Shown in pieces: positions 6,719 to 15,636 of a stretch of 64,000 bases of DNA. Every line of letters starts with the position of its first letter. Positions within the stretch are counted from its first letter, which is position 1. This DNA is from Conexibacter arvalis (GTDB taxonomy: Bacteria; Actinomycetota; Thermoleophilia; Solirubrobacterales; Solirubrobacteraceae). The notes under the pieces are model-generated. The model was not told where the DNA came from. It saw nothing but the letters and a program-made list of their open reading frames with translations, and searched no databases. Made by a program: the position numbers and the translations under genes. The stretch is from contig NZ_JACHNU010000008.1 in NCBI RefSeq assembly GCF_014199525.1, positions 173,084 to 237,083 on the forward strand, read 5' to 3'.

Positions 6719-9526
6719 TCACCCCGGGGTTTCGGCGCCGGCCGACCGCTCGAGCGCCGCCGGCAGCGCCGCGCGCGAACGGACGCGCAGCTTCGAGTAG
6801 ACGTGGCCGAGGTGGTACTCGACCGTCTTGCGGGTGACCCACAGCGCCTCGGCGATCTGGCGGTTGGTCAGCCCGTCGGCGGCCAGCTCGGCGACCCGGC
6901 GCTCGCTCGGGGTCAGCGACTCGACCCCGCTGATCCGCTCCCGCCGCGGCCGCGCCCCGCTCGCCTCCAGCTCGGCGCGGACCTCGCGCGCCAACCGCGC
7001 CGACTCGGTGCGGCTGGCGGCGTCGAGCGCCGCGCGCAGCGTCTCGCGCGCCTCCTCCAGCTCGCCGCGGCGGCGAAGCGTCGCGCCCAGCGCCAGCAGC
7101 GCGCGGCCGTGCTCGAGCCGCAGCGGCGAGGCGGCCAGCGCGGCGACCGCCTCGCGCAGGGTCGCCAGCCGCTCCCTCCCCTCCTGGGCGAGCGCGCGCA
7201 CCCGCAGCGTCGCGCCGAGCGCGCCGATCGCCCCGGCCCCGCGGGCGGCGGCGACGTCGTGGTCGATCAGCTCGCGCGCCTCCTCGGCGCGACCGCTGCC
7301 GGCCAGCAGCTCGGCCAGCCGCATCCGGCCGCGCGCGGCCGCCGGCGCGCGCCAGCCGCGGCGGTCGAGGATCTCGACGACCCGGCGCAGGTCGCGCTCG
7401 GCCTCGCCGTGGCGCTCGGCGGCGGCGCGCGTCATCCCGCGCGCCGTCAGCGCGAAGACCTCGACGAAGGTCCCCTCGGCGGCGCCGAGCGGGCGGTCGA
7501 TCACCGCCTCGGCCTCCTCGACCCGGTCGAGCAGGACGAGGCTCTCGGCGACGATCGCCGCGACCGCCGCGACCGACACCGGCACGCCGGCCTCCAGCAC
7601 TCCCTCGTAGCCGGCCTGCGCATGGGCGAGGCCGCGCGCGACCGAGCCGAAATCGCGGTGCCAGTAGGCCCACGACTGGTCGACGAAGGCGCCGGCGGTC
7701 CGCAGGCCGCGCTCGCGCACGACGCGGTCGCCCTCGAGCAGCAGCCGCCGCGCCGGCTCGGGCCGCTCGGCGAAGCGCAGCGCGTGCGTCAGCAGGCTCC
7801 AGGTCGAGCCGCCCGGACCGACCTCGCGCAGCAGCGCGCCGTCGGCGGCGGCCCGCTCGGCGAGCGCGGCGACCTCCGCGACCGGCTGGCCGGCGAGCGC
7901 CTCCTCGGAGGCGAGGTGGGCCAGCTCGGCGGCCGACGGGTCGCGCGCGGCGCGGATCGCCTCGTAGCGGGCGAGGCGCGGCTCGGCGAGCGCGTCGACG
8001 AAGCAGAGCGCCTCCAGCTCGGCGGCCTCCAGCCGCAGCCGCTCGCCGCGGTCGCCGGCCTGGGCGCGGGCCTGATCGATCTCCGCGAAGGCGGCGACCG
8101 GGTCGCTGAGCAGCAGGACGGTGCCGAGCGCCGCCCGCCCGCGCGCCTCCTCGTCGCGCTCCAGCCCGGCGGTCAGCGCCTCGCGCATCCGCGCCGGCCC
8201 CTCCGGCAGCAGCATCCGCAGCTCGAGCTCGGCCAGCTCCAGCAGCAGGCGCGGGCGGTCGGGCAGCTCGGCGTCCTCGGCGAGCGCCCGTCGCAGCAGC
8301 TCGACGGCGGTGCCGGTCGCGCCCTCCGCGGCCGCCTCCCGCGCCGCGGCGCGCAGGTCGGCGACCGCGCCGGGGTCGCGGGCGGGCGCAGTCGCCAGCC
8401 AGTGGAGCGCGACCTCGGCCGGCCGCGCGCCGCGCTCGCGCAGGCGGGCGGCGGCGAGGCGGTGGAGCCGGTCGCGCTCGGCGTGGGGCATCGCCGAGGC
8501 GACGGCCGAGCGCACCAGCGGATGGACGTATCGCCAGCCGCCGGACGCGACGAGCTGGAGGTCGGCGAGGTCGGCGAGCGCCGCGCGCGTCGCGGCGAGG
8601 TCGAGCCCGGCGAGGGCGACGACGTCGTCCAGCCGCGCCCGCTCGCCGGCGACCGCCGCCGCGCGCGCGACCGCCGTCGCGTCCGGGTCGAGGCGCGCGA
8701 GGCGGCGCACGACCGTCGGCGCGACGCCGGGCGCCGCCAGCTCGGGCAGCCGCTCGGCCTCCTCCGCGCGGCCGCGCAGCCCGTTGGCGGCCGCCTCCCG
8801 CGCCAGCAGCGACAGCAGCAGCGGGTTGCCGCCGGTCGCCCGCCAGGCGGCGTCGCGAAAGCGCTCGGAGGGCGGCCCGGCGAGCGCGTCGGCGAGCATC
8901 GCGCCGGCCGCCGGCGCGCTCAGCGGCGCCGGCTCGACCGTCGCGCAGGCAGGCGCTGCGCGCAGCGCCGCCAGCAGCTCGACCGGCGCGCCCGGCTCCT
9001 CGGGGCGGAGCGTGCAGACGGTCAGCACCGGCAGCCCGTCGATCCGGCGGCCGAGGAACTCGAGCAGCCGCAGCGACGCCGGGTCGGCCCAGTGGAGGTC
9101 GTCGACGCACAGCACCAGCGGCCGCTCGTCGGCGAGGTTGGCGATCAGCCAGTGGAGGCCGTTGAGGACGCCGTACTCCGGGTCGCCGTCAACTGCCGCG
9201 GCGCCGAACAGCGCCTCAGCGCGCCGTGCCGCGCCGGCGAAGAGGCGCTCGCGCCGCTGCTCGTCGCAGGCGCGCACGACCGGCTCCAGCAGCTGGTGGA
9301 CGATCCCGAAGCCGAAGCCGCGGTCGAGCTCGGAGGCGCGCGCCGGCAGCACGAGCCCCTCGCGCCGCCGCGCGATCTCGGCGGCGGCCTCCAGCAGCGC
9401 GGTCTTGCCGATCCCGGCCGGACCGGAGATCAGGCAGGTCGCGCCCTGCCCGGCGCGGGCCCGCTCGACCGCCTCGCCCAGCGCCGCGACCGCGTCGTCG
9501 CGCTCCAGCAGCCCGCTCCCCCTCAC
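6719..9526 (-). CDS. LuxR-family transcriptional regulator with N-terminal AAA ATPase (LAL type)
   Basis: About 935 residues from a GTG start. A TTG 48 bp upstream would add 16 residues but lies inside the palindrome at 9568-9618. The N-terminal ATPase domain begins GLLERDDAVAAL and has the P-loop GPAGIGKT at 35-42 and a Walker B-like LVLCVDDLHWAD. The middle is a long Ala/Leu/Arg-rich helical-repeat region (TPR-like). The last about 60 residues are a LuxR helix-turn-helix (LTPSERRVAELAADGLTNRQIAEAL, then VTRKTVEYHLGHVYSKL). Family members bind ATP and a small effector and activate nearby or distant promoters. It follows the ABC importer on the same strand, separated by the palindrome, so control of that importer is possible but unproven. 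Confidence 0.88.
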   Translation of the reverse strand: MRGSGLLERDDAVAALGEAVERARAGQGATCLISGPAGIGKTALLEAAAEIARRREGLVLPARASELDRGFGFGIVHQLLEPVVRACDEQRRERLFAGAARRAEALFGAAAVDGDPEYGVLNGLHWLIANLADERPLVLCVDDLHWADPASLRLLEFLGRRIDGLPVLTVCTLRPEEPGAPVELLAALRAAPACATVEPAPLSAPAAGAMLADALAGPPSERFRDAAWRATGGNPLLLSLLAREAAANGLRGRAEEAERLPELAAPGVAPTVVRRLARLDPDATAVARAAAVAGERARLDDVVALAGLDLAATRAALADLADLQLVASGGWRYVHPLVRSAVASAMPHAERDRLHRLAAARLRERGARPAEVALHWLATAPARDPGAVADLRAAAREAAAEGATGTAVELLRRALAEDAELPDRPRLLLELAELELRMLLPEGPARMREALTAGLERDEEARGRAALGTVLLLSDPVAAFAEIDQARAQAGDRGERLRLEAAELEALCFVDALAEPRLARYEAIRAARDPSAAELAHLASEEALAGQPVAEVAALAERAAADGALLREVGPGGSTWSLLTHALRFAERPEPARRLLLEGDRVVRERGLRTAGAFVDQSWAYWHRDFGSVARGLAHAQAGYEGVLEAGVPVSVAAVAAIVAESLVLLDRVEEAEAVIDRPLGAAEGTFVEVFALTARGMTRAAAERHGEAERDLRRVVEILDRRGWRAPAAARGRMRLAELLAGSGRAEEARELIDHDVAAARGAGAIGALGATLRVRALAQEGRERLATLREAVAALAASPLRLEHGRALLALGATLRRRGELEEARETLRAALDAASRTESARLAREVRAELEASGARPRRERISGVESLTPSERRVAELAADGLTNRQIAEALWVTRKTVEYHLGHVYSKLRVRSRAALPAALERSAGAETPG

Positions 9527-9567
9527 GCCTGGATCGTAACCAGCCCGTTCGGGAACGCGGCGGGCGG

Positions 9568-9618
9568 CGATCAATGGCGGTCTGTACAGGACTGTCCTGT
9601 ACAGACCGCCATCGATCG
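9568..9618. repeat. 51-bp near-perfect palindrome (operator or terminator hairpin)
   Basis: The core 9574-9612 is a perfect 39-bp inverted repeat. Its arms are 19 bases (ATGGCGGTCTGTACAGGAC and its complement) around a single T at 9593. Beyond one mismatch (9573/9613) pairing continues for five more pairs, giving 25-base arms. Smaller palindromes (CTGTACAG, CAGGAC-T-GTCCTG) are nested inside. It starts 3 nt after the permease stop codon and ends just before the LuxR regulator start. No U-run follows on the minus strand. It could be an intrinsic terminator lacking a U-tract, an operator for a dimeric regulator, or both. Confidence 0.85.
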
Positions 9619-9620
9619 GC

Positions 9621-10394
9621 TCAGCCGTCGTCCTCCCACGTGACGACGAGGCGCTCGACGATGCCGATCAGGGCGAACAGGAGCAGCGCGAACAGCGAGG
9701 CGACGATCATCGTCGAATAGAGCAGCGGCGTCTGGAAGTTGTAGGTCGCGTTGATGATCAGGTAGCCGAGCCCCTCGTCGGCGCCGATCCACTCGGCGAC
9801 GATCGCGCCGATCACCGCCGAGGTCGAGGCGATCTTCAGCGCGGTGAAGAGGAACGGGAGCGCGGCGTAGGTGCGCGCCCGCCAGAACAGGTCGGCCTTC
9901 GACGCCGACATGACGCGGAACAGCTCGACCGTCTGCGGGCTGATCGCGTTGAAGCCGCGCACCATGTTGACCAACGTCGGGAAGAGCGTCATCAGCGCCG
10001 CGATCACCACCTTCGGCGCCATCCCGTTGCCGAGCATCAGCACCAGCACCGGCGCGACCGCGACGAGCGGCAGCGTCTGGACGAAGACGGCGACCGGGAA
10101 GAAGCTGCGCTCGACCGTCCTGCTGTGGACGAAGACGATCGCGATCGCGATCGCGAGCACGTTGCCGATCGCGAAGCCGAGCAGCGCCTCCTGCGCCGTC
10201 GGCCAGAGGTTGTCCATCAGCAGCCCGAAGTCGCCGGTCAACGACCTCCAGACGTCGCCCGGCGGCGGCACGACGTACGGCGCGACGTCGAAGACGGTCA
10301 CGACCGCCCACCACAACGCGATCCCGCCCGCGATCCCGCTCAGCGCGACGAGGCCGCGGGCGAGCGCGCCGCGCAGGTCGGCCGCGCTCCTCAT
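9621..10394 (-). CDS. ABC transporter permease (SsuC/ThiX type)
   Basis: A 257-residue integral membrane protein with about six transmembrane helices, for example GLVALSGIAGGIALWWAVV, LGFAIGNVLAIAIAI, LVAVAPVLVLMLG and a C-terminal MIVASLFALLLFALIGI. The BPD_transp_1 cytoplasmic loop that docks the ATPase is at about residues 160-190 (RVMSASKADLFWRARTYAALP). The start ATG overlaps the ATPase stop as ATGA, indicating translational coupling. Together with the two genes upstream it makes a complete importer of the nitrate/sulfonate/taurine/thiamine-precursor class. The transported solute is not determinable from this subunit. Confidence 0.9.
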   Translation of the reverse strand: MRSAADLRGALARGLVALSGIAGGIALWWAVVTVFDVAPYVVPPPGDVWRSLTGDFGLLMDNLWPTAQEALLGFAIGNVLAIAIAIVFVHSRTVERSFFPVAVFVQTLPLVAVAPVLVLMLGNGMAPKVVIAALMTLFPTLVNMVRGFNAISPQTVELFRVMSASKADLFWRARTYAALPFLFTALKIASTSAVIGAIVAEWIGADEGLGYLIINATYNFQTPLLYSTMIVASLFALLLFALIGIVERLVVTWEDDG

Positions 10395-11200
10395 CGTCGC
10401 GCGCCGCCCTCGAGCAGGGCGCGCGCCTGCGCGGCGACCGCGACGAACTCCGGCGTGTCGCGGATCTCCGGCCGCCGGTCGGCCGGCAGGTCGACCGGCA
10501 GCGTCCCGGCCAGCCGCCCGGGTTGGGGCGTCAGCACCGCGATCCGCTGCGACAGGAAGACCGCCTCGGAGATCGAGTGGGTGACGAAGACGATCGTCGT
10601 CCCCGTCTCCCGCCAGATCCGCAGCAGCTCGCGGTTCATCGCCTCGCGCGTGATCTCGTCGAGCGCGCCGAACGGCTCGTCCATCAGCAGGACGCGGGGT
10701 CTGGTCACGAGCGCGCGGGCGATCGCGACGCGCTGGCGCATGCCGCCCGACAGCTGGCGCGGGTAGGCGTCGGCGCGGTCGCCGAGGCCGACCAGCTCGA
10801 GCAGCTCCCGCGGGTCGGCCTGCTCGCCTCCCGACGCCGCCTTCGCGCGGCGGCGGCCGACCTGCAGCGGCAGCTTGACGTTGTCGATCGCCGTCCGCCA
10901 CGGGAGCAGCTCGGCATGCTGGAAGACGAAGCCGATCGCGCGCGCCCGGCGGGCGCTCGCGGGCGTGCCGCCGAGCACCGCGACGCGCCCCGCGCTCGCC
11001 GGGATCAGGTCGGCGATCACGCGCAGCAGCGTCGATTTTCCGCTGCCGGAGGGGCCAAGGATCGAGAGCAGCTCGCGCTCGCGGACGTCGAGCGTCACGC
11101 CCTCCAGCGCGGTGACGGTCGTGCGCCTGGAGGTGAAGGCGACGGCGAGCCCGTCGATCGAGATCGCCGTCGTGCGCTCAGTCGCCGGCGGTCCGAGCAT
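10391..11200 (-). CDS. ABC transporter ATP-binding protein (SsuB/TauB type)
   Basis: A 269-residue nucleotide-binding subunit with all hallmarks intact: Walker A GPSGSGKST (49-57), Q-loop FVFQHAELLPW, signature LSGGMRQRVAIARAL, Walker B VLLMDEPFGALD, and switch His in FVTHSISEA. It energises import through the downstream permease. Its 5' end overlaps the binding-protein gene by 23 bp and its stop overlaps the permease start, so the three genes form one operon transcribed leftward. Confidence 0.93.
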   Translation of the reverse strand: MLGPPATERTTAISIDGLAVAFTSRRTTVTALEGVTLDVRERELLSILGPSGSGKSTLLRVIADLIPASAGRVAVLGGTPASARRARAIGFVFQHAELLPWRTAIDNVKLPLQVGRRRAKAASGGEQADPRELLELVGLGDRADAYPRQLSGGMRQRVAIARALVTRPRVLLMDEPFGALDEITREAMNRELLRIWRETGTTIVFVTHSISEAVFLSQRIAVLTPQPGRLAGTLPVDLPADRRPEIRDTPEFVAVAAQARALLEGGARR

Positions 11201-12269
11201 CCCTCGTCGCGTCGAGCACGTCGAGCGTCATCACGTCGTCGACCGTCGGCACGTCGCCTCTGTCGAACTGCCCGGTCTGCTCCCACAGGTCGAGCTGCTG
11301 CTGCCACGCGTCGGCGGTCATCGTCCCGTAGCCGTCGCGCTCGCTGGCGTCGGTCCACATGAACGGCGCGAGCGTCCGCTCCGCCTCGACGATGCTCTCG
11401 ACGGTCGACTTGCCCTCCGCGTTCGGGTAGGCGTCGACGAAGATCCGCGCCGCCTCCTGCGGATGCTCGCGCGCGAACCGCCAGCCCTTCGCGGCCGCCC
11501 GCATGAACGCCTGCGCCAGCTCCGGCTCGTCGTCGAGGAAGCGGGGGTTGGCGTAGTAGACGCCGCCGTAGAGCGGGACGCTGTCGGCGTATCTGAGCAC
11601 GTGGTAGCCGTCGGGCAGCAGTCTCAGCTGGGCGCGGTCGGTCAGCCAGCCGCCCCACACGTCGACCCGTCTCTGCAGCAGCGGCCCGACGTCGAAGGAG
11701 ACCGACGTGACGCCCGCGAGGTCGTCCTTCGTCATGCCGTTGTCCTTCAGGTACGCGTCGAGCATGCCGACCGCGGGCGGCGGCACGCCGACCGTCTTGC
11801 CGCTGAGGTCGGCCGCGCTGTCGAGCTTCGTGCCCGGCAGCGCGAAGTACGCGTACGGATGGGCCTGCAGCTGGGCGGCGAACGCCTGCACCGGGATCCC
11901 CTGCGAGGCGGCGAGCATCACCGGCGGGCTCTCGGCAGCGATCCCGAGCTGCGCGCGGCCGGACGCGACCGAGGCGACGCCGTCGTTGCTGGGACCGCCC
12001 GGTCGGATCTCCAACTCGATCCCCTCGTCGGCGAAGAAGCCCCGCTCGATCGCGGCGACCTCGCCGATCAGCCCCTCGTCGACCGTCCAGTTGTACTGCA
12101 GCGTCAGCTTCGCGACCTCGCCGGTCCCGCTCGCGCCGCCGCCGGTCGTCGCGGCGGCGCCGCCGGCGTCGTCGTCGCCGCCGCAGCCGGAGATGACGAC
12201 GAGCCCCGCCGTCGCGAGCACGGCCAGGACGAGCAGCCGCACGGCCCGCAGGCGCAGCGCACCTGTCAT
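11178..12269 (-). CDS. ABC transporter substrate-binding lipoprotein (NMT1/THI5-like)
   Basis: A 363-residue protein with a lipoprotein signal peptide and lipobox VISGC (Cys 29), then a short Gly/Ala/Thr linker. The mature domain begins LTLQYNWTVDEGLIGEVAAIERGFFADEGIE. That is the pattern of NMT1/THI5 and SsuA/ThiY binding proteins, followed by the usual hinge region SGKTVGVPPPAVGMLDAYL. Family members bind sulfonates, nitrate, taurine or the thiamine pyrimidine precursor. The N-terminal wording is closest to the ThiY-like subgroup, but the substrate is not settled. The start is the ATG preceded by AAGGAG. First gene of the importer operon. Confidence 0.9.
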   Translation of the reverse strand: MTGALRLRAVRLLVLAVLATAGLVVISGCGGDDDAGGAAATTGGGASGTGEVAKLTLQYNWTVDEGLIGEVAAIERGFFADEGIELEIRPGGPSNDGVASVASGRAQLGIAAESPPVMLAASQGIPVQAFAAQLQAHPYAYFALPGTKLDSAADLSGKTVGVPPPAVGMLDAYLKDNGMTKDDLAGVTSVSFDVGPLLQRRVDVWGGWLTDRAQLRLLPDGYHVLRYADSVPLYGGVYYANPRFLDDEPELAQAFMRAAAKGWRFAREHPQEAARIFVDAYPNAEGKSTVESIVEAERTLAPFMWTDASERDGYGTMTADAWQQQLDLWEQTGQFDRGDVPTVDDVMTLDVLDATRDARTAGD

Positions 12270-12563
12270 CTGTCACTGCTCCTTCTGTTCACTTCGAGAC
12301 ACCGAATCGGATTCCGTCGGGCCGCGCGACGAGCGCCGCCCATCACGGCGATCATAGGCGCCGGTCGCCGATGCGCCCGGGCAGGCACCGGGCGGTCCCG
12401 CGTGCGCATGGCCGCATGCGACTGCCGAGAGAATGGTGTCGCGACCTCATGCTGATGCCTCCTCGAGCGTGAGATGGTCAGGTGCTACGGCCTGCGAGCC
12501 TCCCCGACCGAGACCAACCGTCGCGGGCCTCATCGGGCCAGCGTTCGAAACCGAAGGAGACAC

Positions 12564-12809
12564 ATGCCAAGTCCATCCCGCCGGCTGCAGGCTGCACAGT
12601 CGAAGTCCGGCCGCCCCCCTTCCGCCGCCACGGCGCCGCTGCTGATGATCTTCGTCGTGCCGACGATCCTCGTCGTCGCGCTCGTCGGCTGGATCGCGAC
12701 CGGGCTCAGCTGGGGCACCGTCGTGCTCGCGCTGGTCTTCATCGTCGTGATGACCTTCGCCGTGCTGCTGACGATCAACCGCCTGCTGGCCGACGACGCC
12801 GGCGGCTGA
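12564..12809 (+). CDS. Small membrane protein, two transmembrane helices
   Basis: An 81-residue protein whose ATG follows a strong Shine-Dalgarno (gaaggaga, 4-11 nt upstream). This start is preferred over an in-frame ATG 90 bp further upstream. After a basic Ser/Arg/Pro-rich N-terminus there are two hydrophobic helices (MIFVVPTILVVALVGWIA and VLALVFIVVMTFAVLLT), joined by a short TGLSWG turn, and an acidic tail. I recognise no family. It is convergent with the ECF sigma gene, 5 bp from its end. Confidence 0.7.
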   Translation: MPSPSRRLQAAQSKSGRPPSAATAPLLMIFVVPTILVVALVGWIATGLSWGTVVLALVFIVVMTFAVLLTINRLLADDAGG

Positions 12810-12814
12810 CCCGC

Positions 12815-14068
12815 TCAACGGCCGGCCAGCCGCGCCGCCTGCGCCTGCAGGTAGCGCTGCTCGGGCAGGCTGGTCGTGCCGCGCGCGGCGGCGAGGTAGT
12901 CGCGCGCCGCGGCCTCGCGGTCGCCGAGCCGCTCGAGCACGTGGGCGCGGACGGCGGCGAGCCGGTGGCTGCCGGCCAGCCGCTCGTCGCCTTCGAGCGC
13001 GGCCAGGCGGGCGAGGCCGGCCTCCGGGCCCTCCGCCATCGCGACCGCGGCGGCGTGGTTGAGCGCGACCACCGGCCCGGGCGCGAGCCGCTCGAGCAGC
13101 CGGTACAGGGCGGCGATCTGGCGCCAGTCGGTCGCATGCGCCGTCGGCGCCTCGGCGTGGACGGCCGCGATCGCCGCCTGCATCTGGTAGGGACCGACCG
13201 GCGCGCGCGACAGCGCGCCGGTGATCAGCGCGACGCCCTCGTCGATCTGCTCCCGGTCCCAGCGCGCGCGGTCCTGCTGGTCGAGCGGCACGAGCGCCCC
13301 GTCGGGACCGGTGCGGGCGTCGCGGTGGGAGTCGGTCAGCAGCATCAGCGCCAGCAGGCCGGTCGTCTCGCCGTCGCCGGGCAGCAGCTCCAGCAGCTCG
13401 CGCGTCAGGCGAATCGCCTCGCCGGTCAGCTCGCGGCGGACGAGGTCCGGTCCGCTCGAGGCGGTGTAGCCCTCGTTGAAGATCAGGTAGAGCGTCTGGC
13501 GCACCGCCTCGATCCGCGCCGGCAGCTCCCACTCGGTCGGCAGCTCGAAGCGCGCGCCGGCGTCGGCGATGCGGCGCTTGGCGCGGCTGATCCGCTGGCC
13601 CATCGTCGCCTCCGGCACGAGGAACGCGCGCGCGATCTCCGCCGTCGTCAGGCCGCCGACGGCGCGCAGCGTCAGCGCCACCTGCGAGGCGCTCGTGAGG
13701 CTCGGGTGGCAGCAGAGCAGCAGCAGCTTCAGCGCGTCGTCCTCCGCGGCGGCGCCGTCGTGCTCGGGCACCGCGCCGCCGGCCGCCTCCTCCCGCTCGC
13801 GCTCGGCCGCGACGGCCGCCTCGCGGTCGCGGCGCGCGCGGTCGCTGCGGATCGCATCGACGACGCGGCGGTCGGCGACGGTCGTCAGCCACGCGCGCGG
13901 GTCGTCGGGGAGGCCGTCCTGCCGCCAGCGCGTCGCGGCGGCGAGCAGCGCCTCCTGGACCGCCTCCTCGCAGAGGTCGAACTGGCCGTGGCGGCGCACG
14001 AGCGCGCCGAGGACCCGCGGCGCCGTCGCGCGCAGCAGGTCCTCGATCCGGCGCTCGTCGCGAGTCAC
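12815..14068 (-). CDS. ECF-type RNA polymerase sigma factor with C-terminal helical extension
   Basis: A 417-residue protein. Sigma-70 region 2 is near the N-terminus (ALVRRHGQFDLCEEAVQEAL) and region 4 is at about residues 130-170 (TTAEIARAFLVPEATMGQRISRAKRRI). A long C-terminal TPR-like domain of about 220 residues follows (LNHAAAVAMAEGPEAGLARL and so on). This architecture is the sigma group that travels with YCII/DGPF-domain proteins, and the gene directly upstream is one of these. The GTG start overlaps the YCII stop (GTGA), showing coupling. Family knowledge: the C-terminal domain replaces a separate anti-sigma factor. The stimulus is unknown. Confidence 0.9.
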   Translation of the reverse strand: MTRDERRIEDLLRATAPRVLGALVRRHGQFDLCEEAVQEALLAAATRWRQDGLPDDPRAWLTTVADRRVVDAIRSDRARRDREAAVAAEREREEAAGGAVPEHDGAAAEDDALKLLLLCCHPSLTSASQVALTLRAVGGLTTAEIARAFLVPEATMGQRISRAKRRIADAGARFELPTEWELPARIEAVRQTLYLIFNEGYTASSGPDLVRRELTGEAIRLTRELLELLPGDGETTGLLALMLLTDSHRDARTGPDGALVPLDQQDRARWDREQIDEGVALITGALSRAPVGPYQMQAAIAAVHAEAPTAHATDWRQIAALYRLLERLAPGPVVALNHAAAVAMAEGPEAGLARLAALEGDERLAGSHRLAAVRAHVLERLGDREAAARDYLAAARGTTSLPEQRYLQAQAARLAGR

Positions 14069-14433
14069 GTCTCCGCCGCGCCGTCGCCCATGATCGCCCG
14101 CACCTCGATCGCGCCGCCGTAGCGCACGTCGGGCCAGCGGCGCGCGACCTCCAGCGCCCGCTCCTCGCTCTCGCAGTCGATCGCGACGTAGCCGCCGAAC
14201 TGCTCCTTGCTCTCCATGAACGGCCCGTCGGTCGCGACCGCGCCGCCGCCGTCGCCACCCCGCACCGTGCGCGCCTGCGACGGGTCGACGAGCGCCTGCC
14301 CGCCGATCAGCTCGCCCGACTCGGTCAGCTCGCGCATCAGCTCGTCGACCTCGCCGAACAGCCCGGTCCGCTCCCGCTCGCTCAGCTCCGTCACGAAGCC
14401 CGGCCGGTTGTAGATCAGCAGCATGTACTTCAC
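14065..14433 (-). CDS. YCII-related (DGPF-domain) protein
   Basis: A 122-residue cytosolic protein starting at a GTG preceded by GGAGGGAA. It reads VKYMLLIYNRPGF at the start, then ATDGPFMESKEQFGGYVAID, the DGPF signature, and ends EVRAIMGDGAAET. This small alpha/beta fold is almost always encoded beside an ECF sigma factor of the type found immediately downstream, and is thought to be a partner or target. No enzymatic activity is established for this subgroup. Start codon chosen from the Shine-Dalgarno position. Confidence 0.88.
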   Translation of the reverse strand: MKYMLLIYNRPGFVTELSERERTGLFGEVDELMRELTESGELIGGQALVDPSQARTVRGGDGGGAVATDGPFMESKEQFGGYVAIDCESEERALEVARRWPDVRYGGAIEVRAIMGDGAAET

Positions 14434-14671
14434 GGCGTTCCCTCCATCGTCGGGCGCGCCCTCCGTGGACGCGATTGCCGGGGAAGTCGGAGCCGGCGCC
14501 GCGTTCTCGACATCTCCCGGGCGGTCGCAGCCGATCATGTCGAAATCGGCGGCTTCGGCAGCCACGCGGAGGCGTTCGCCGAGCGGGTCGACGCGGTGCT
14601 GCGCGGCGCCGGGTAGCGTCCGCGACGGCGACTCCGGTTTGCGGAGCGGTGAAGGCGGAGAGGTTCGCGAC

Positions 14672-15193
14672 GTGGGCCGGCCATCGAGATCAGCGACCGT
14701 GACGGGGGACGAGACGGCCGGCGTGGTCGCGTCGATCGGATCGCGCATCGCCCACGGCCTGGCCGCGGGGGCGGTCGGGACGATGGCGCTCAACGCCGTG
14801 ACCTACGCCGACATGCTCGTCCGTGCGCGGCCGGCCAGCAGCCTGCCGGAGGAGGACGTTCGGAGGCTCGCCGGGCGCGCCGGCATCTCGCTCGGCGAGG
14901 GCGAGGCGGCCGCCCAGCGCACGAGCGCGGCCAGCGTCCTGATGGGCTACCTCACCGGGATGCTCGGCGGCGTCGCGTGGTGCGCCGCCGAGCCGGTCGC
15001 CCGGCGCCTCCCGTGGCCGCTCGCCGCCACTGCGCTCGGCGTCGTCGTGATGACGGCGACCGACGCGAGCAGCGCGCTGCTGAGAACGACCGATCCCCGC
15101 AGCTGGTCGGCCGCCGACTGGGTCTCCGACCTCGTCCCCCACCTCGCCTACGGCGCCGCCACCGTCGCGACCGGCCGCGCGCTGCGCGGCTGA
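14672..15193 (+). CDS. Hypothetical membrane-associated protein
   Basis: About 173 residues from a GTG that has GGAGAGG eight bases upstream; a second GTG at 14699 is an alternative start. There are two hydrophobic segments: one near IAHGLAAGAVGTMALNAVTYADM and one at LPWPLAATALGVVVMTATDASSALL. A helical soluble stretch between them (LPEEDVRRLAGRAGISL) precedes a Gly-rich VLMGYLTGMLGGVAWCAAEP. I do not recognise the family. The weak resemblance to small actinobacterial inner-membrane proteins gives no function. Convergent with the HxlR regulator. Confidence 0.6.
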   Translation: MGRPSRSATVTGDETAGVVASIGSRIAHGLAAGAVGTMALNAVTYADMLVRARPASSLPEEDVRRLAGRAGISLGEGEAAAQRTSAASVLMGYLTGMLGGVAWCAAEPVARRLPWPLAATALGVVVMTATDASSALLRTTDPRSWSAADWVSDLVPHLAYGAATVATGRALRG

Positions 15194-15235
15194 CCGCGTC
15201 AGCCACGGCGCGGCACCGCTCCCGCGCGGCGCCGC

Positions 15236-15589
15236 CTAGCTGCCTTCCGCGGGCAGGTTCTCCTGCGCCCAGACGGCGATCTGGTCGAGCGCCGGCATCA
15301 GCGCGCGGCCGCGGTCGGTGAGCGCGTAGGAGACGCTCACCGGCGGGCCGGCGTCGACGGTGCGGACGATCAGGCCGCCCGCGGCGAGGTCGGAGAGCCG
15401 GTCGGAGAGGACGCTGTCGCTGATCCCGTCGAGCGCGCGCGCCAGCTCGCGGAAGCCGGCCGGCCCGACGCTGAGGCGCCCGAGCACGACCGCGTTCCAG
15501 CGCTTGCCGAGGAATCTGAAGGCCCGTCCGAGCGCCTCGGAGGCGGGGACGCAGGCGGCGGGGTCGTGCGAGGCGGGCGGTCCGGCCAT
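15236..15589 (-). CDS. HxlR-family winged-helix transcriptional regulator
   Basis: A 117-residue protein with the HxlR pattern. CVPASEALGRAFRFLGKRWNAVVLGRLSVGPAGFRELARAL is followed by the recognition helix ISDSVLSDRLSDLAAGGLI and the wing VSYALTDRGRALMPALDQIAVWA. The conserved N-terminal Cys (CVPAS) is the redox or effector-sensing residue in several family members. It is divergent from the flavin fusion gene across about 98 bp containing a candidate operator, so it probably controls that gene and itself. Confidence 0.9.
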   Translation of the reverse strand: MAGPPASHDPAACVPASEALGRAFRFLGKRWNAVVLGRLSVGPAGFRELARALDGISDSVLSDRLSDLAAGGLIVRTVDAGPPVSVSYALTDRGRALMPALDQIAVWAQENLPAEGS

Positions 15590-15605
15590 CGATCGATCGT
15601 AGCGC

Positions 15606-15636
15606 GCTAGCTGCTGCTATTTTCGAAGTAGCTACT
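15606..15636. promoter_or_regulatory. Candidate operator in the HxlR / flavin-oxidoreductase divergent promoter
   Basis: The intergenic region holds GCTAGC and, 15 bp further on, the perfect palindrome AGTAGCTACT (15627-15636), so TAGCT and AGCTA face each other across an AT-rich spacer (tattttcgaa). In a 98-bp divergent promoter beside an HxlR regulator this is the natural binding-site candidate. Inference only. Confidence 0.4.

Noticed and set aside
4059..9110. 1683-codon open frame on the minus strand
   Set aside because: Only its last 300 codons form a real gene with signal peptide and Shine-Dalgarno; the rest overlaps the RTX-like and LAL genes out of frame.
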